Under the pieces are notes generated by a model. It made no database searches, was not told the origin of the DNA, and saw only the letters and a program-made list of their open reading frames with translations. This document shows positions 1-7,939 of a stretch of DNA of 64,000 nucleotides, in pieces. Source of the stretch: Variovorax paradoxus (GTDB taxonomy: Bacteria > Pseudomonadota > Gammaproteobacteria > Burkholderiales > Burkholderiaceae_C); contig NZ_CP123990.1 of the NCBI RefSeq assembly GCF_029919115.1, forward strand, positions 1,178,001 through 1,242,000. Reading direction: 5' to 3'. The position numbers and the translations under genes are program-made. Within the stretch, counting starts at the first letter, position 1, and each line of letters opens with the position of its first letter.

Positions 1-2
1 TG

Positions 3-653
3 CGCGCGCGGCTCTACGCGCGCGCCGGGCTGGACGAAGCCACCGTGGCGCAGGTCGTCGGCATCAGCCTGGCGACCAACTGGCTGGGCTACGGGCTGCT
101 TGCGGGCGGCCTGTTTGCGGCAGGTGCCATCACCCCGCCGCGCCAGGCCAGCATTGGCACGGATGCACTTCGCGTCCTTGGCGTGGTGATGATCGTGCTG
201 GCTGCGGCGTATGTGGCGGCCTGTGCGTTTGCGCGTGGTCGGCAGTGGCAGGTGAGAGGGCGGCGGCTCAAGCTTCCTTCGGCACAACTTGCGCTCGTGC
301 AGCTCGCGCTCTCCACGGCCAACTGGGCATTGATGGGCTGCGCTATGTACCTGCTGTTGGGCCGCCAGGTGCCGTATACGACGACCTTGAGCGTGCTGCT
401 CGCTGCTTCGATCGTCGGGGTGATCACGCCTATTCCGGCGGGGCTGGGCGTGCTGGAGGCGGTGTACCTGGCGCTGCTCTCGGGCACCGTGCGCCAGGGC
501 ACGTTGATGGGCGCCGTGCTGGCGTACCGTGCGCTTTACTACCTGCTGCCGCTGGCCGGCGGCATTGTGCTTTACCTTTTTCTCGAACGCTACGCGGCAA
601 GCCATCCGAACGAGGCGGAAAGCGAGACACCATGGCGCGCGCAAACCCGCTGA
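3..653 (+). CDS. UPF0104 / lysylphosphatidylglycerol synthase-type membrane protein (5' end missing)
   Basis: The gene enters the window already open in frame 3, so its N-terminus lies upstream and only about 216 residues are visible. They are strongly hydrophobic, with roughly five membrane segments, and include the stretch TPIPAGLGVLEAVYLALL. The G-x-G-x-x-E pattern is typical of the C-terminal half of UPF0104 (YbhN-like) proteins, which are related to the flippase domain of MprF. The substrate is unknown. The last 22 bases overlap the start of ligD, suggesting co-transcription. The GTG at 45 is an internal codon, not the real start. Confidence 0.85.
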   Translation, partial: RARLYARAGLDEATVAQVVGISLATNWLGYGLLAGGLFAAGAITPPRQASIGTDALRVLGVVMIVLAAAYVAACAFARGRQWQVRGRRLKLPSAQLALVQLALSTANWALMGCAMYLLLGRQVPYTTTLSVLLAASIVGVITPIPAGLGVLEAVYLALLSGTVRQGTLMGAVLAYRALYYLLPLAGGIVLYLFLERYAASHPNEAESETPWRAQTR

Positions 654-3202
654 AGCGCTACAAGGAGAAGCGCAACTTCGGCGTCACGCCAGAGCCGGAG
701 GAGGGCGGAGCATCGGCACCCGGCACGCTGCAGTTCGTGGTGCAGAAGCACTGGGCCAGCCGCCTGCACTACGACTTTCGCATCGAGCTCGACGGCGCGA
801 TGAAGAGCTGGGCGGTGCCCAAGGGACCGAGCTACGACACGCACGACAAGCGCATGGCGGTACACGTCGAGGACCATCCGATTTCGTACAACCAGTTCGA
901 AGGCGTGATACCGCCCAAGCAGTATGGCGCGGGCAAGGTGATCATCTGGGACAAGGGCACCTGGACGCCCATCGGCGACGCCCGCAAGGGCTACAAGGCC
1001 GGGAACCTCAAGTTCGAACTGCATGGCTACAAGCTGCACGGCAAGTGGGCGCTGGTGCGCATGCACAGCAGCAAGGACGGCAAGCAGGATGCGTGGCTGC
1101 TGATCAAGGAGCACGACGACTACGCCCGCCCGGCCGCCGAGTTCAGCGTGGTCGACCAGTTTCCCGACAGCGTGGCCGAGATGCCGATGCCCACGCCGGC
1201 TGCGGCGGCGCCCGCACCCGAGGCGGCGCCTGCCCGTGCAAAACGCGGCAAGGCAGGCGGCGGCATGCCGGCCGATGCGGTGAAGGCCGCCCTGCCCGCC
1301 AAGCTGTCACCGCTGCTTGCCACTCTGGTCGACGGCCCGCCGCCCGACCCCGGGAACTGGTTTTATGAAATCAAGTTCGACGGGTACCGTTTGCTGGCCC
1401 GCATCGATGAGAAGAAGAACGTGCAGCTCATCACGCGCAACGGGCATGACTGGAGCAGCCGCATGCCGCAGCTGGTGCACGCCATCAAGGGCATGAAGCT
1501 CAAGCCCGGGTGGCTCGACGGCGAGATCGTGGTGCTCAACGAATCCGGAAGCACCGACTTTCAAGCCCTGCAGAACGCCTTCGACAAGGAGAAGACCAGC
1601 AACATCGTCTACTTTCTTTTCGACCTGCCGTACTACGGCGGCTTCGACCTCACGGGCGTGCCGCTCATCGAGCGCCGGGCCCTGCTGCAGTCGCTGCTTG
1701 CCAAGGCGCCGCCTGAAATCCGCTTCAGCGAAATCTTCGATGCGCCGCCTGAAGACATCGTGGCGTCGGCCTGCAAGATCGGGCTCGAGGGCGTGATCGG
1801 CAAGCGCAAGAACAGCACCTATGCATCGCGCCGCTCGCCCGACTGGATCAAGCTCAAGTGCTCGCGGCGGCAGGAGTTCGTCATCGGCGGCTATACCGAT
1901 CCGAAGGGCTCGCGCGTGGGCATCGGCGCGTTGCTGATCGGCGTGCACGACGAAAAGGGCGATCTCATTTATTCAGGCGCGGTGGGCGCGGGCTTCAATG
2001 GCCGCACGCTCAACGAAATGCTCGAAAGACTGAAGCCGCTGGGCACCGACGAGCGTCCGTTCAAGGACCCGACCGAGAACGACCGCCGCGCGCACTGGGT
2101 CAAGCCGGTGCTGCTGGCCGAAGTCACTTTTTCGGAATGGACGAAAGACGGCCACGTGCGGCACCCGGTGTTCCACAGCGTGCGCACCGACAAGCCCGCC
2201 AAGGCGATCATCCGCGAGCAACCCGTGCATCAGCCGAAAGCCAAGCCGGGGAAAGAGGCCAAGCCCGCCCCTGATGCCGGCCCGGAACCCTCGGCCACGA
2301 TGCCCGCCAACTTCAAGGTCTCGAATGCCGATCGCGTGGTCGACCCGACCACCGGCATCACCAAGATCGAGGTGGTGCGTTTCTACGGCCTTGTCGCGCC
2401 GCTGATGATGGAGCACCTGAAGAGCCGGCCCGTGTCTTTCGTGCGCGCGCCGCAAGGCATCAAGGGCCAGCTGTTCTTTCAGAAGCACCTCGACGAGGGC
2501 CAGATGGCCGGTGTGCGGCAGCTCGATCCGGCGCTGTGGCCCGCGCACCCCGAGCTGATCGAGGTGGCCAGCCCGCTCGGGCTGTTGAGCGCGGCGCAGA
2601 TGAACGTCATCGAGCTCCACACCTGGAACGCTGTGAAAACACTCATCGGCAAGCCCGACCGCATGACCTTCGACCTGGACCCGGGCGAGGGTGTCGGCTG
2701 GCCCATGGTGCTGCAGGCGACGGAGCTGATGCGCGTGGTGCTCGACGAACTGGGCCTTCCGTCTTTCTGCAAGACCAGCGGCGGCAAGGGGCTGCACGTG
2801 GTCGTGCCGTTGAAGCGGCAGTATGACTGGGACACGGTCAAGGATTTTTCGCAGGCCATCGTGCGGCACATGGCGCGCACGGTGCCGCAGATGTTCGTTG
2901 CCAAGAGCGGGCCGAGCAATCGCATCGGCCGCATCTTCATCGACTACCTGCGCAACGGTTTCGGCGCCACCACGGTGTGTGCATGGTCGGTGCGTGCCCG
3001 TCCGGGCATGGGGGTATCGGTGCCGGTGGAATGGGCCGAGGTGCCAACGCTTGCAAGCGGCGCGCAGTGGACGCTGCGAAACATCCATGCCCGGCTCGAC
3101 CGTGGCAACGACCCGTGGGCCGGCTATGCGAAGGCCGCGATCAGCCCGGGTGCCGCAATGAAGCGGCTGGGGTTCGAGCCCGCGAAGCTCAGAGCTCGAT
3201 GA
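632..3202 (+). CDS. ligD: ATP-dependent DNA ligase LigD (phosphoesterase-ligase-polymerase)
   Basis: This is the multifunctional non-homologous end-joining enzyme, 856 aa, in the order 3'-phosphoesterase (about 1-170), ligase (about 215-530), primase-polymerase (about 560-856). H46, D54 and H82 match the phosphoesterase metal site. The ligase nucleophile is K248 in EIKFDGYR. The polymerase catalytic aspartates are D681 and D683 in FDLDPGEG. Alanine/proline- and lysine-rich linkers join the domains. I chose ATG 632 because the family N-terminus (MARANPLKRYKEKRNF) begins there, although the frame stays open further upstream. No Ku gene is seen in the window; it may lie outside. Confidence 0.97.
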   Translation: MARANPLKRYKEKRNFGVTPEPEEGGASAPGTLQFVVQKHWASRLHYDFRIELDGAMKSWAVPKGPSYDTHDKRMAVHVEDHPISYNQFEGVIPPKQYGAGKVIIWDKGTWTPIGDARKGYKAGNLKFELHGYKLHGKWALVRMHSSKDGKQDAWLLIKEHDDYARPAAEFSVVDQFPDSVAEMPMPTPAAAAPAPEAAPARAKRGKAGGGMPADAVKAALPAKLSPLLATLVDGPPPDPGNWFYEIKFDGYRLLARIDEKKNVQLITRNGHDWSSRMPQLVHAIKGMKLKPGWLDGEIVVLNESGSTDFQALQNAFDKEKTSNIVYFLFDLPYYGGFDLTGVPLIERRALLQSLLAKAPPEIRFSEIFDAPPEDIVASACKIGLEGVIGKRKNSTYASRRSPDWIKLKCSRRQEFVIGGYTDPKGSRVGIGALLIGVHDEKGDLIYSGAVGAGFNGRTLNEMLERLKPLGTDERPFKDPTENDRRAHWVKPVLLAEVTFSEWTKDGHVRHPVFHSVRTDKPAKAIIREQPVHQPKAKPGKEAKPAPDAGPEPSATMPANFKVSNADRVVDPTTGITKIEVVRFYGLVAPLMMEHLKSRPVSFVRAPQGIKGQLFFQKHLDEGQMAGVRQLDPALWPAHPELIEVASPLGLLSAAQMNVIELHTWNAVKTLIGKPDRMTFDLDPGEGVGWPMVLQATELMRVVLDELGLPSFCKTSGGKGLHVVVPLKRQYDWDTVKDFSQAIVRHMARTVPQMFVAKSGPSNRIGRIFIDYLRNGFGATTVCAWSVRARPGMGVSVPVEWAEVPTLASGAQWTLRNIHARLDRGNDPWAGYAKAAISPGAAMKRLGFEPAKLRAR

Positions 3203-3431
3203 AGGCCGAGGTGGCCTTGTTCAGCGCCAGCATGCCCTTGGCGGTGATCGATTCCACTTGGGCGAGATGGCGTATCGCGCGATCGTCCGGCGCGTGGCCG
3301 GAAGACGGCGGGATAAAAGCGGTTACCAGCTCGGCCGCACGCAGCACGCGCACCCTGTCGATGTCTGCTGGCGTGTGGACGACGTATGGCAATTTCTGTT
3401 CGGCGATGACTCGAAGAAACTCCATGGACAT
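3189..3431 (-). CDS. Small conserved-looking protein of unknown function
   Basis: An 80-residue protein whose 3' end overlaps the end of ligD by 14 bases, tail to tail. The ATG at 3431 has a good Shine-Dalgarno (AAGGAG, 7 bases before the start), which argues for a real gene although it is short and antisense at its end. There is no signal peptide, membrane segment or recognisable motif. The C-terminal half (RAIRHLAQVESITAKGMLAL) looks helical. I do not recognise the family and assign no function. Confidence 0.7.
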   Translation of the reverse strand: MSMEFLRVIAEQKLPYVVHTPADIDRVRVLRAAELVTAFIPPSSGHAPDDRAIRHLAQVESITAKGMLALNKATSAFIEL

Positions 3432-3591
3432 GAGCCGTCTCCTTGTCTAGATGGCGGTACAAACATTTTGCGGAAAAAATCACGTTTGTGCCTAATCCCT
3501 GCACCGCATACGACTTTCTTGTGTGTACGAAAGTGTTCGCTTTTACCCAAGGCTGAAACGAAGGTGCCGATCCGCGCAGGGCTGAAACCGC

Positions 3592-4713
3592 TTACCGCGC
3601 AGCCTGTGCAGGCACCGGAGCCCTGTCGGCTGGAAGAATTTGCCAGCGCGCGGGGTCGATGCCGTTGAACGCTGCTGCGTAGCGGGCGGTGCCGCCGTCC
3701 TCGCCTGTTACATCGCGTATCGCAATGCTGTCGATCCGGTTGGGGTAGGTGCGCGCAACGTGGCCGTAGATCTCGGGGTCGCTCTCGCCCGAGTCGCCCA
3801 CGAGCATGAATCGCCGCCGGGGAAAGTCGGCCAGCAGCCGCTCGATGATGCCGAGCTTGTGCGTGCGCGAATCCTGGTCGCCCGGAATCAGCGTGCGCCA
3901 GCTTGTGCTCTCGCGCAGGTGCATGCTGCCTGTGGGAAACCCCGCGTCGCGGACGAAGTCGGCCAGCGCGGGGTAGAGCTGTATGGGGCTGGCCGAAAGA
4001 TAGTGGAACCGCGTGCCGGGCGTTTGCGAGAGCGTGCGGTAGTAGGCGGCCATGCCCGGCGCCGCCTCGAAGCGCCGCGCAAACGTGTTCAGCAGCATCT
4101 CGCGCCGGTCGCGCACCTGCGTGCGCTTGATGGTGTCGTCGATGTCAGAAATGATCGACAGGCCCTCGGCAGGAACGATCAGCGCCTGGCCCCTGAAGCG
4201 GTGCAGCAGCTCGCCGGGCCCCGTCACGGCATGGAACTTCAGCCACTCGTCCGAAGGCGACGCATGGGGTGCATCGATCACGATCCGCATGTCCATGCGG
4301 CCGTTGGCGCCCGAAGGCGGCGAGCTCACGCGTGCGGGGCTGCCGTCGAAGTCGATATCGAACACCTTGCCTTCTTCCGATTCGGCATGGAAGAGCGCCG
4401 TGCGCTGGTTGAAGCGCAGCCGCGCCGCGGGCGAGAGCTTGTTCAGGCGCAGGCCCAGGTAACGCGCGAACGCGGTGTTGAGGCCCCAGCGCCGGTCGGG
4501 CTCGTACACCCAGGCGTGAATGTCGATCTCGAGCCTGCCATCGCCGGTGGGGCGCGCCGTGCCGGGCATGAAGAGCGCTTCTTCGTCGGGCTCCAGCCGC
4601 TCGGCCGCCCGCAGCGCTCCTGTTGGTGCGAGGCCGAAAAGCAGTGCGGCGCCGGCCAGAAAGGAGCGGCGCCGCAGCGGCGGGGAAACGCGAACCCGGA
4701 TGCCGCCGTTCAT
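3592..4713 (-). CDS. App1-type phosphatidate phosphatase (DUF2183), Tat-like signal
   Basis: A 373-aa HAD-like phosphatase of the DUF2183/App1 family, whose yeast member dephosphorylates phosphatidic acid. The catalytic DxDDT motif is D190-I-D-D-T194, followed by the RxxVRD region typical of the family. Residues 14-38 (RRRSFLAGAALLFGLAP then ALRAAE) look like a twin-arginine signal, so the enzyme probably acts outside the cytoplasm. Its ATG overlaps the folA stop by 4 bases (ATGA), making it the third gene of a thyA-folA-App1 operon. The bacterial substrate is not known; a lipid phosphate is an inference from the family. Confidence 0.88.
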   Translation of the reverse strand: MNGGIRVRVSPPLRRRSFLAGAALLFGLAPTGALRAAERLEPDEEALFMPGTARPTGDGRLEIDIHAWVYEPDRRWGLNTAFARYLGLRLNKLSPAARLRFNQRTALFHAESEEGKVFDIDFDGSPARVSSPPSGANGRMDMRIVIDAPHASPSDEWLKFHAVTGPGELLHRFRGQALIVPAEGLSIISDIDDTIKRTQVRDRREMLLNTFARRFEAAPGMAAYYRTLSQTPGTRFHYLSASPIQLYPALADFVRDAGFPTGSMHLRESTSWRTLIPGDQDSRTHKLGIIERLLADFPRRRFMLVGDSGESDPEIYGHVARTYPNRIDSIAIRDVTGEDGGTARYAAAFNGIDPARWQILPADRAPVPAQAAR

Positions 4714-5231
4714 GTCTTCGAGGGCGCCACGCGTTCGTAAGTGACGAAGCTGAAGTTCAGGCCTTCCTTGGCCGACACATGCGGCTCGCGCTTTGTCTCG
4801 CGCCACTCGGCAGGAGAGAGTTCGGGCGCATGCGCATCGCCTTCGTAGTCGTGTGCGAGCTCGGTCACCACGGCGTACTGCGCGAGCGGTTCGGCTTCGG
4901 CATAGATCTGTGCACCGCCGATCACCCACACATCGGGCACCTGCGATTCTTCGCACAGCGCGAGCGCTTCCTGCAGGCTGCCCACGCGATGCGCGCCTTC
5001 GGCTTTCCAGTCGTCCTGCCGGCTGATGACGATGTTGTGCCTGCCGGGCAGGGGCCTGAAGCGCGGCGGCAGCGAATCCCAGGTCTTGCGGCCCATGACG
5101 ACCGGCGCGCCGGCTGTCTGCTGCTTGAAGTGCACCATGTCTTCGGGCAGGTGCCACGGCATGGTGCCCTTGGCACCGATCACGCCGTTGGCGGCGCGGG
5201 CGAAGATGAGGTGCAAACGCGGTGTGGGCAT
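4710..5231 (-). CDS. folA: Dihydrofolate reductase
   Basis: A 173-aa cytoplasmic enzyme that reduces dihydrofolate to tetrahydrofolate with NADPH. Family landmarks visible in order are LIFARAANGVIG, the MPWHLPEDM loop with the active-site acidic residue, VVMGRKTWDSLP and the NADPH-binding VWVIGGAQIYAEA. Length is normal. It lies 19 bases behind thyA, a common pairing because thymidylate synthase generates the dihydrofolate that FolA recycles. The last base pairs overlap the App1-like gene by 4. Confidence 0.97.
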   Translation of the reverse strand: MPTPRLHLIFARAANGVIGAKGTMPWHLPEDMVHFKQQTAGAPVVMGRKTWDSLPPRFRPLPGRHNIVISRQDDWKAEGAHRVGSLQEALALCEESQVPDVWVIGGAQIYAEAEPLAQYAVVTELAHDYEGDAHAPELSPAEWRETKREPHVSAKEGLNFSFVTYERVAPSKT

Positions 5232-5250
5232 ATCGGGCGGAGCAGTGCGG

Positions 5251-6090
5251 TCACACAGCCACGGGCGCCTTGATCGCCTCGTGGTGCTTGTAGTCGAGCA
5301 CTTCGAAGTCTTCGTACTGGTAGTCGAAGATCGAAGCCGGCTTGCGCTTGATGTGGAGCGTAGGGTAAGCGTAGGGCGTGCGGCTCAGCTGCAGTGCCAC
5401 CTGCTCGGCATGGTTGCTGTAGATGTGGCAGTCGCCGCCGGTCCAGATGAAGTCGCCCACGTCGAGGTCGCACTGCTGCGCCACCATGTGCGTAAGCAGC
5501 GCGTAGCTGGCAATGTTGAAGGGCACGCCAAGGAAGATGTCGGCGCTGCGCTGGTAAAGCTGGCAGCTCAGCTTGCCGCGCTCTCCGGGTGCCTGCGGCG
5601 GCGCCACGTAGAACTGGAAGAAAGCGTGGCAGGGCATGAGTGCCATCTTCGAGAGCTCGGCCACGTTCCATGCGCTCACGATGATGCGGCGCGAATCGGG
5701 GTTGGTCTTCAGCGTCTTGATGACTTCGGAGATCTGGTCGATGTGGCCGCCGTTGGGCGTGGGCCAGCTGCGCCATTGCACGCCGTACACGGGGCCCAGG
5801 TCGCCGTCTTCGCGCGCCCACTCGTCCCAGATGGTGACGCCGCGCTCCTTGAGCCAGTTGTTGTTGCTGGAGCCGGTCAGGAACCACAGCAGTTCCTGGA
5901 TGATGGACTTCAGGTGCACCTTCTTCGTGGTCACCAGCGGAAAACCTTCGTTCAGGTCGAAGCGCATCTGGTGGCCAAACACGCTCTTGGTGCCCGTGCC
6001 GGTGCGGTCGCTCTTGAACACCCCGTGGGTTTCCACGTGGCGCATGAAGTCTTCGTACTGGGAGCGGACGGGGCGGGCGGTCGAGGTCAT
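5251..6090 (-). CDS. thyA: Thymidylate synthase
   Basis: A 279-aa ThyA-type enzyme that converts dUMP to dTMP using methylene-tetrahydrofolate. The catalytic cysteine is in [13 protein letters not shown]. Other landmarks are [11 protein letters not shown] near the N-terminus, [33 protein letters not shown] and the C-terminal APVAV end required for closure. It is slightly longer than the 264-aa E. coli protein because of a short insertion after the active site (PPQAPGERG). I start it at ATG 6090 (MTSTARP), as the frame upstream has no homology. First gene of the thyA-folA-App1 operon. Confidence 0.97.
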   Translation of the reverse strand: MTSTARPVRSQYEDFMRHVETHGVFKSDRTGTGTKSVFGHQMRFDLNEGFPLVTTKKVHLKSIIQELLWFLTGSSNNNWLKERGVTIWDEWAREDGDLGPVYGVQWRSWPTPNGGHIDQISEVIKTLKTNPDSRRIIVSAWNVAELSKMALMPCHAFFQFYVAPPQAPGERGKLSCQLYQRSADIFLGVPFNIASYALLTHMVAQQCDLDVGDFIWTGGDCHIYSNHAEQVALQLSRTPYAYPTLHIKRKPASIFDYQYEDFEVLDYKHHEAIKAPVAV

Positions 6091-6126
6091 GTTGGGAATT
6101 TTACGGGGCGGCGCTAGCATCGGCAG

Positions 6127-6768
6127 ATGACCGGCCCCGACCACTCCCACGACCACTCCCACGACCACAGCGAACTCGGCGAAATGGACCTGCGTGTGCG
6201 GGCGCTGGAAAGCGTGCTCACGCAAAAGGGCTACATCGACCCTGCCGCGCTCGATGCACTGATCGACACCTATCAAACCCGCATCGGGCCGCGCAACGGG
6301 GCAAGGGTGGTGGCGCGGGCCTGGGTCGACCAAACCTTCCACGACTGGCTGATGGCGGATGCCACGGCCGCCATTGCTTCGCTCGGCTATACCGGCCGCC
6401 AGGGCGAGCACATGGTGGCGGTACAGAACACCGACGAGCAGCATCACATGGTCGTCTGCACCCTGTGCAGCTGCTACCCCTGGCCGGTGCTCGGCCTGCC
6501 GCCCACCTGGTACAAGAGCGCCCCATACCGCTCGCGTGCCGTGAAGGACCCGCGCGGCGTGCTGGCCGATTTCGGCACGGTGCTGCCCGAGACGACGCGC
6601 ATCCGCGTCTGGGATTCCACCGCCGAGGTGCGCTACCTCGTGATTCCGCAGAGGCCCGCGGGCACCGAAGGCTGGAGCGAAGACGAACTCGCCACCCTGG
6701 TTTCGCGCGACTCGATGATCGGCACGCGCCATGCCGATGCGCCAGCCGCCGCAAGGAGCGCCGCATGA
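6127..6768 (+). CDS. nthA: Cobalt-type nitrile hydratase, alpha subunit
   Basis: A 213-aa alpha subunit of nitrile hydratase, which hydrates nitriles to amides. The metal-binding motif C111-T-L-C114-S-C116 is clear. The Thr after the first Cys is the hallmark of the cobalt (not iron) class, and two of the cysteines are oxidised in mature enzymes of this family. The N-terminus is unusual: residues 6-15 read [10 protein letters not shown], a possible metal-holding tag. The gene overlaps the beta subunit by 4 bases (ATGA). No amidase for the amide product is present in the window. Confidence 0.96.
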   Translation: MTGPDHSHDHSHDHSELGEMDLRVRALESVLTQKGYIDPAALDALIDTYQTRIGPRNGARVVARAWVDQTFHDWLMADATAAIASLGYTGRQGEHMVAVQNTDEQHHMVVCTLCSCYPWPVLGLPPTWYKSAPYRSRAVKDPRGVLADFGTVLPETTRIRVWDSTAEVRYLVIPQRPAGTEGWSEDELATLVSRDSMIGTRHADAPAAARSAA

Positions 6769-7430
6769 GCTACGTCACGCATGCGGACCTGGGCGGCCAG
6801 CCGGGCTACGGGCCGGTCACGCCCGAGCCCGAAGGCGAACTCTTCCACGCCGGCTGGGAGCCGCGCGCGCTGGCGCTCACGCTTGCCATGGGCGCAACCG
6901 GTTCCTGGAACATCGATGCGAGCCGCGCCATGCGCGAGACGCTGCCGAACTACCGCAACCTGAGCTACTACCAGATATGGCTTGGGGCGCTGGAGCAGCT
7001 GATGCTGCAGCGCGGGCAGGTTTTTGCCGACGAGGTCGCGACCGGCGAGATGCGCCACGCGGCCGCGCCGGTTCCCCGTGTGCTGCACGCCCAGAACGTG
7101 CCCGTGGTGCTCGCCAAGGGTTCGCCTACCGAGCGCGCCGCGCCGGGCCCCGCGCGCTTTGCCGTCGGGCAGGCCGTGCGCATGCACATCGGCAAGGCCG
7201 ACTATCACACGCGGTTGCCGGGCTATGTGTGGGGCAAGCGCGGCACCATCGAACATGTGCACGGCGCACATGTGTTTGCCGATGCGAATGCGCAGGGTCT
7301 CGGTGAACAGCCGCAGTGGCTCTACACGGTCGTCTTTGAGGAAGCCGAACTGTGGGGCGATGCGCTGCCGCGCCAGAACCTCTCGGTGTCGGTCGATGCG
7401 TGGGAAAGCTACCTGCAGGCCGCCCCATGA
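6765..7430 (+). CDS. nthB: Nitrile hydratase, beta subunit
   Basis: A 221-aa beta subunit that pairs with the alpha subunit to form the nitrile hydratase heterodimer and active-site channel. Recognisable parts are the N-terminal [11 protein letters not shown], the helical [18 protein letters not shown] and the C-terminal SH3-like barrel ([47 protein letters not shown]). Its start overlaps nthA and its stop overlaps the accessory gene, each by ATGA, so the three are translationally coupled in a 1:1 arrangement. Length is normal for the family. Confidence 0.96.
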   Translation: MSYVTHADLGGQPGYGPVTPEPEGELFHAGWEPRALALTLAMGATGSWNIDASRAMRETLPNYRNLSYYQIWLGALEQLMLQRGQVFADEVATGEMRHAAAPVPRVLHAQNVPVVLAKGSPTERAAPGPARFAVGQAVRMHIGKADYHTRLPGYVWGKRGTIEHVHGAHVFADANAQGLGEQPQWLYTVVFEEAELWGDALPRQNLSVSVDAWESYLQAAP

Positions 7431-7801
7431 AGATCGACATGCCACCGCTCGCGCTCGCTCCCGGCATGCCGCGCGATGCCGATGGCCCGGTGTTCCGCGA
7501 GCCGTGGGAAGCGCAGGCTTTTGCGATGACGCTCGCACTGCACGAGCGCGGCCTGTTCAGCTGGGTGGAGTGGGCCGAAGCCCTTGCGGCCCAGATCTCC
7601 GCCGCGCAAGCCGCTGGGGACCCGGATGCTGGCGACACCTATTACCGGCATTGGCTTGCTGCACTCGAAGGCCTGGTGGCCCGCAAGGGCGCGAGCTCGG
7701 GCGACGAACTCGCGCGCTACCGCCACGCCTGGGACCACGCGGCCGACCGCACGCCGCACGGCCAGCCGATCGAGCTGCGCGGCGAAGACTTTCCACGTTG
7801 A
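7427..7801 (+). CDS. Nitrile hydratase accessory protein (cobalt-loading type)
   Basis: A 124-aa protein of the nitrile hydratase accessory family, which resembles the N-terminal half of the beta subunit. Visible landmarks are GPVFREPWEAQAFAMTLAL, FSWVEWAEALAAQI and TYYRHWLAALEGLV. In cobalt-type enzymes the homologous activator delivers cobalt to the alpha subunit by exchanging partners, so this is probably the maturation factor. It overlaps nthB by ATGA and ends the three-gene operon, directly before the REP-like pair. Confidence 0.92.
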   Translation: MKIDMPPLALAPGMPRDADGPVFREPWEAQAFAMTLALHERGLFSWVEWAEALAAQISAAQAAGDPDAGDTYYRHWLAALEGLVARKGASSGDELARYRHAWDHAADRTPHGQPIELRGEDFPR

Positions 7802-7813
7802 GGATTTGTCTTG

Positions 7814-7923
7814 CTCCTTCCCCCGCTGGGGGAAGGTTGGGATGGGGGCTGCCCCGCATCCATCTCAGCGCGGGGTTGAAGGCCGCTTGCCCCCACCCCG
7901 GCCCTCCCCCGGGAGGGGAGGGA
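7814..7923. repeat. Inverted pair of REP-like palindromic units
   Basis: Two GC-rich units of about 35 bases face each other between the nitrile hydratase genes and a convergent gene. Unit one (7814-7849) reads CTCCTTCCCCC then GGGGGAAGG then GGGATGGGGGC. Unit two (7889-7923), read on the minus strand, has the same order: TCCCTCCCC, GGGGGAGGG, GGGGTGGGGGC. Each unit contains its own hairpin, and the two together can pair over nearly their whole length. This resembles BIME/REP arrangements and may also act as a bidirectional terminator. A related hairpin lies at 60068-60094. Confidence 0.65.
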
Positions 7924-7939
7924 GAAATATCCGCCGGCC

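Noticed and set aside
1..3431. Ku gene next to ligD
   Set aside because: Neither visible neighbour of ligD resembles Ku; it may lie outside the window.
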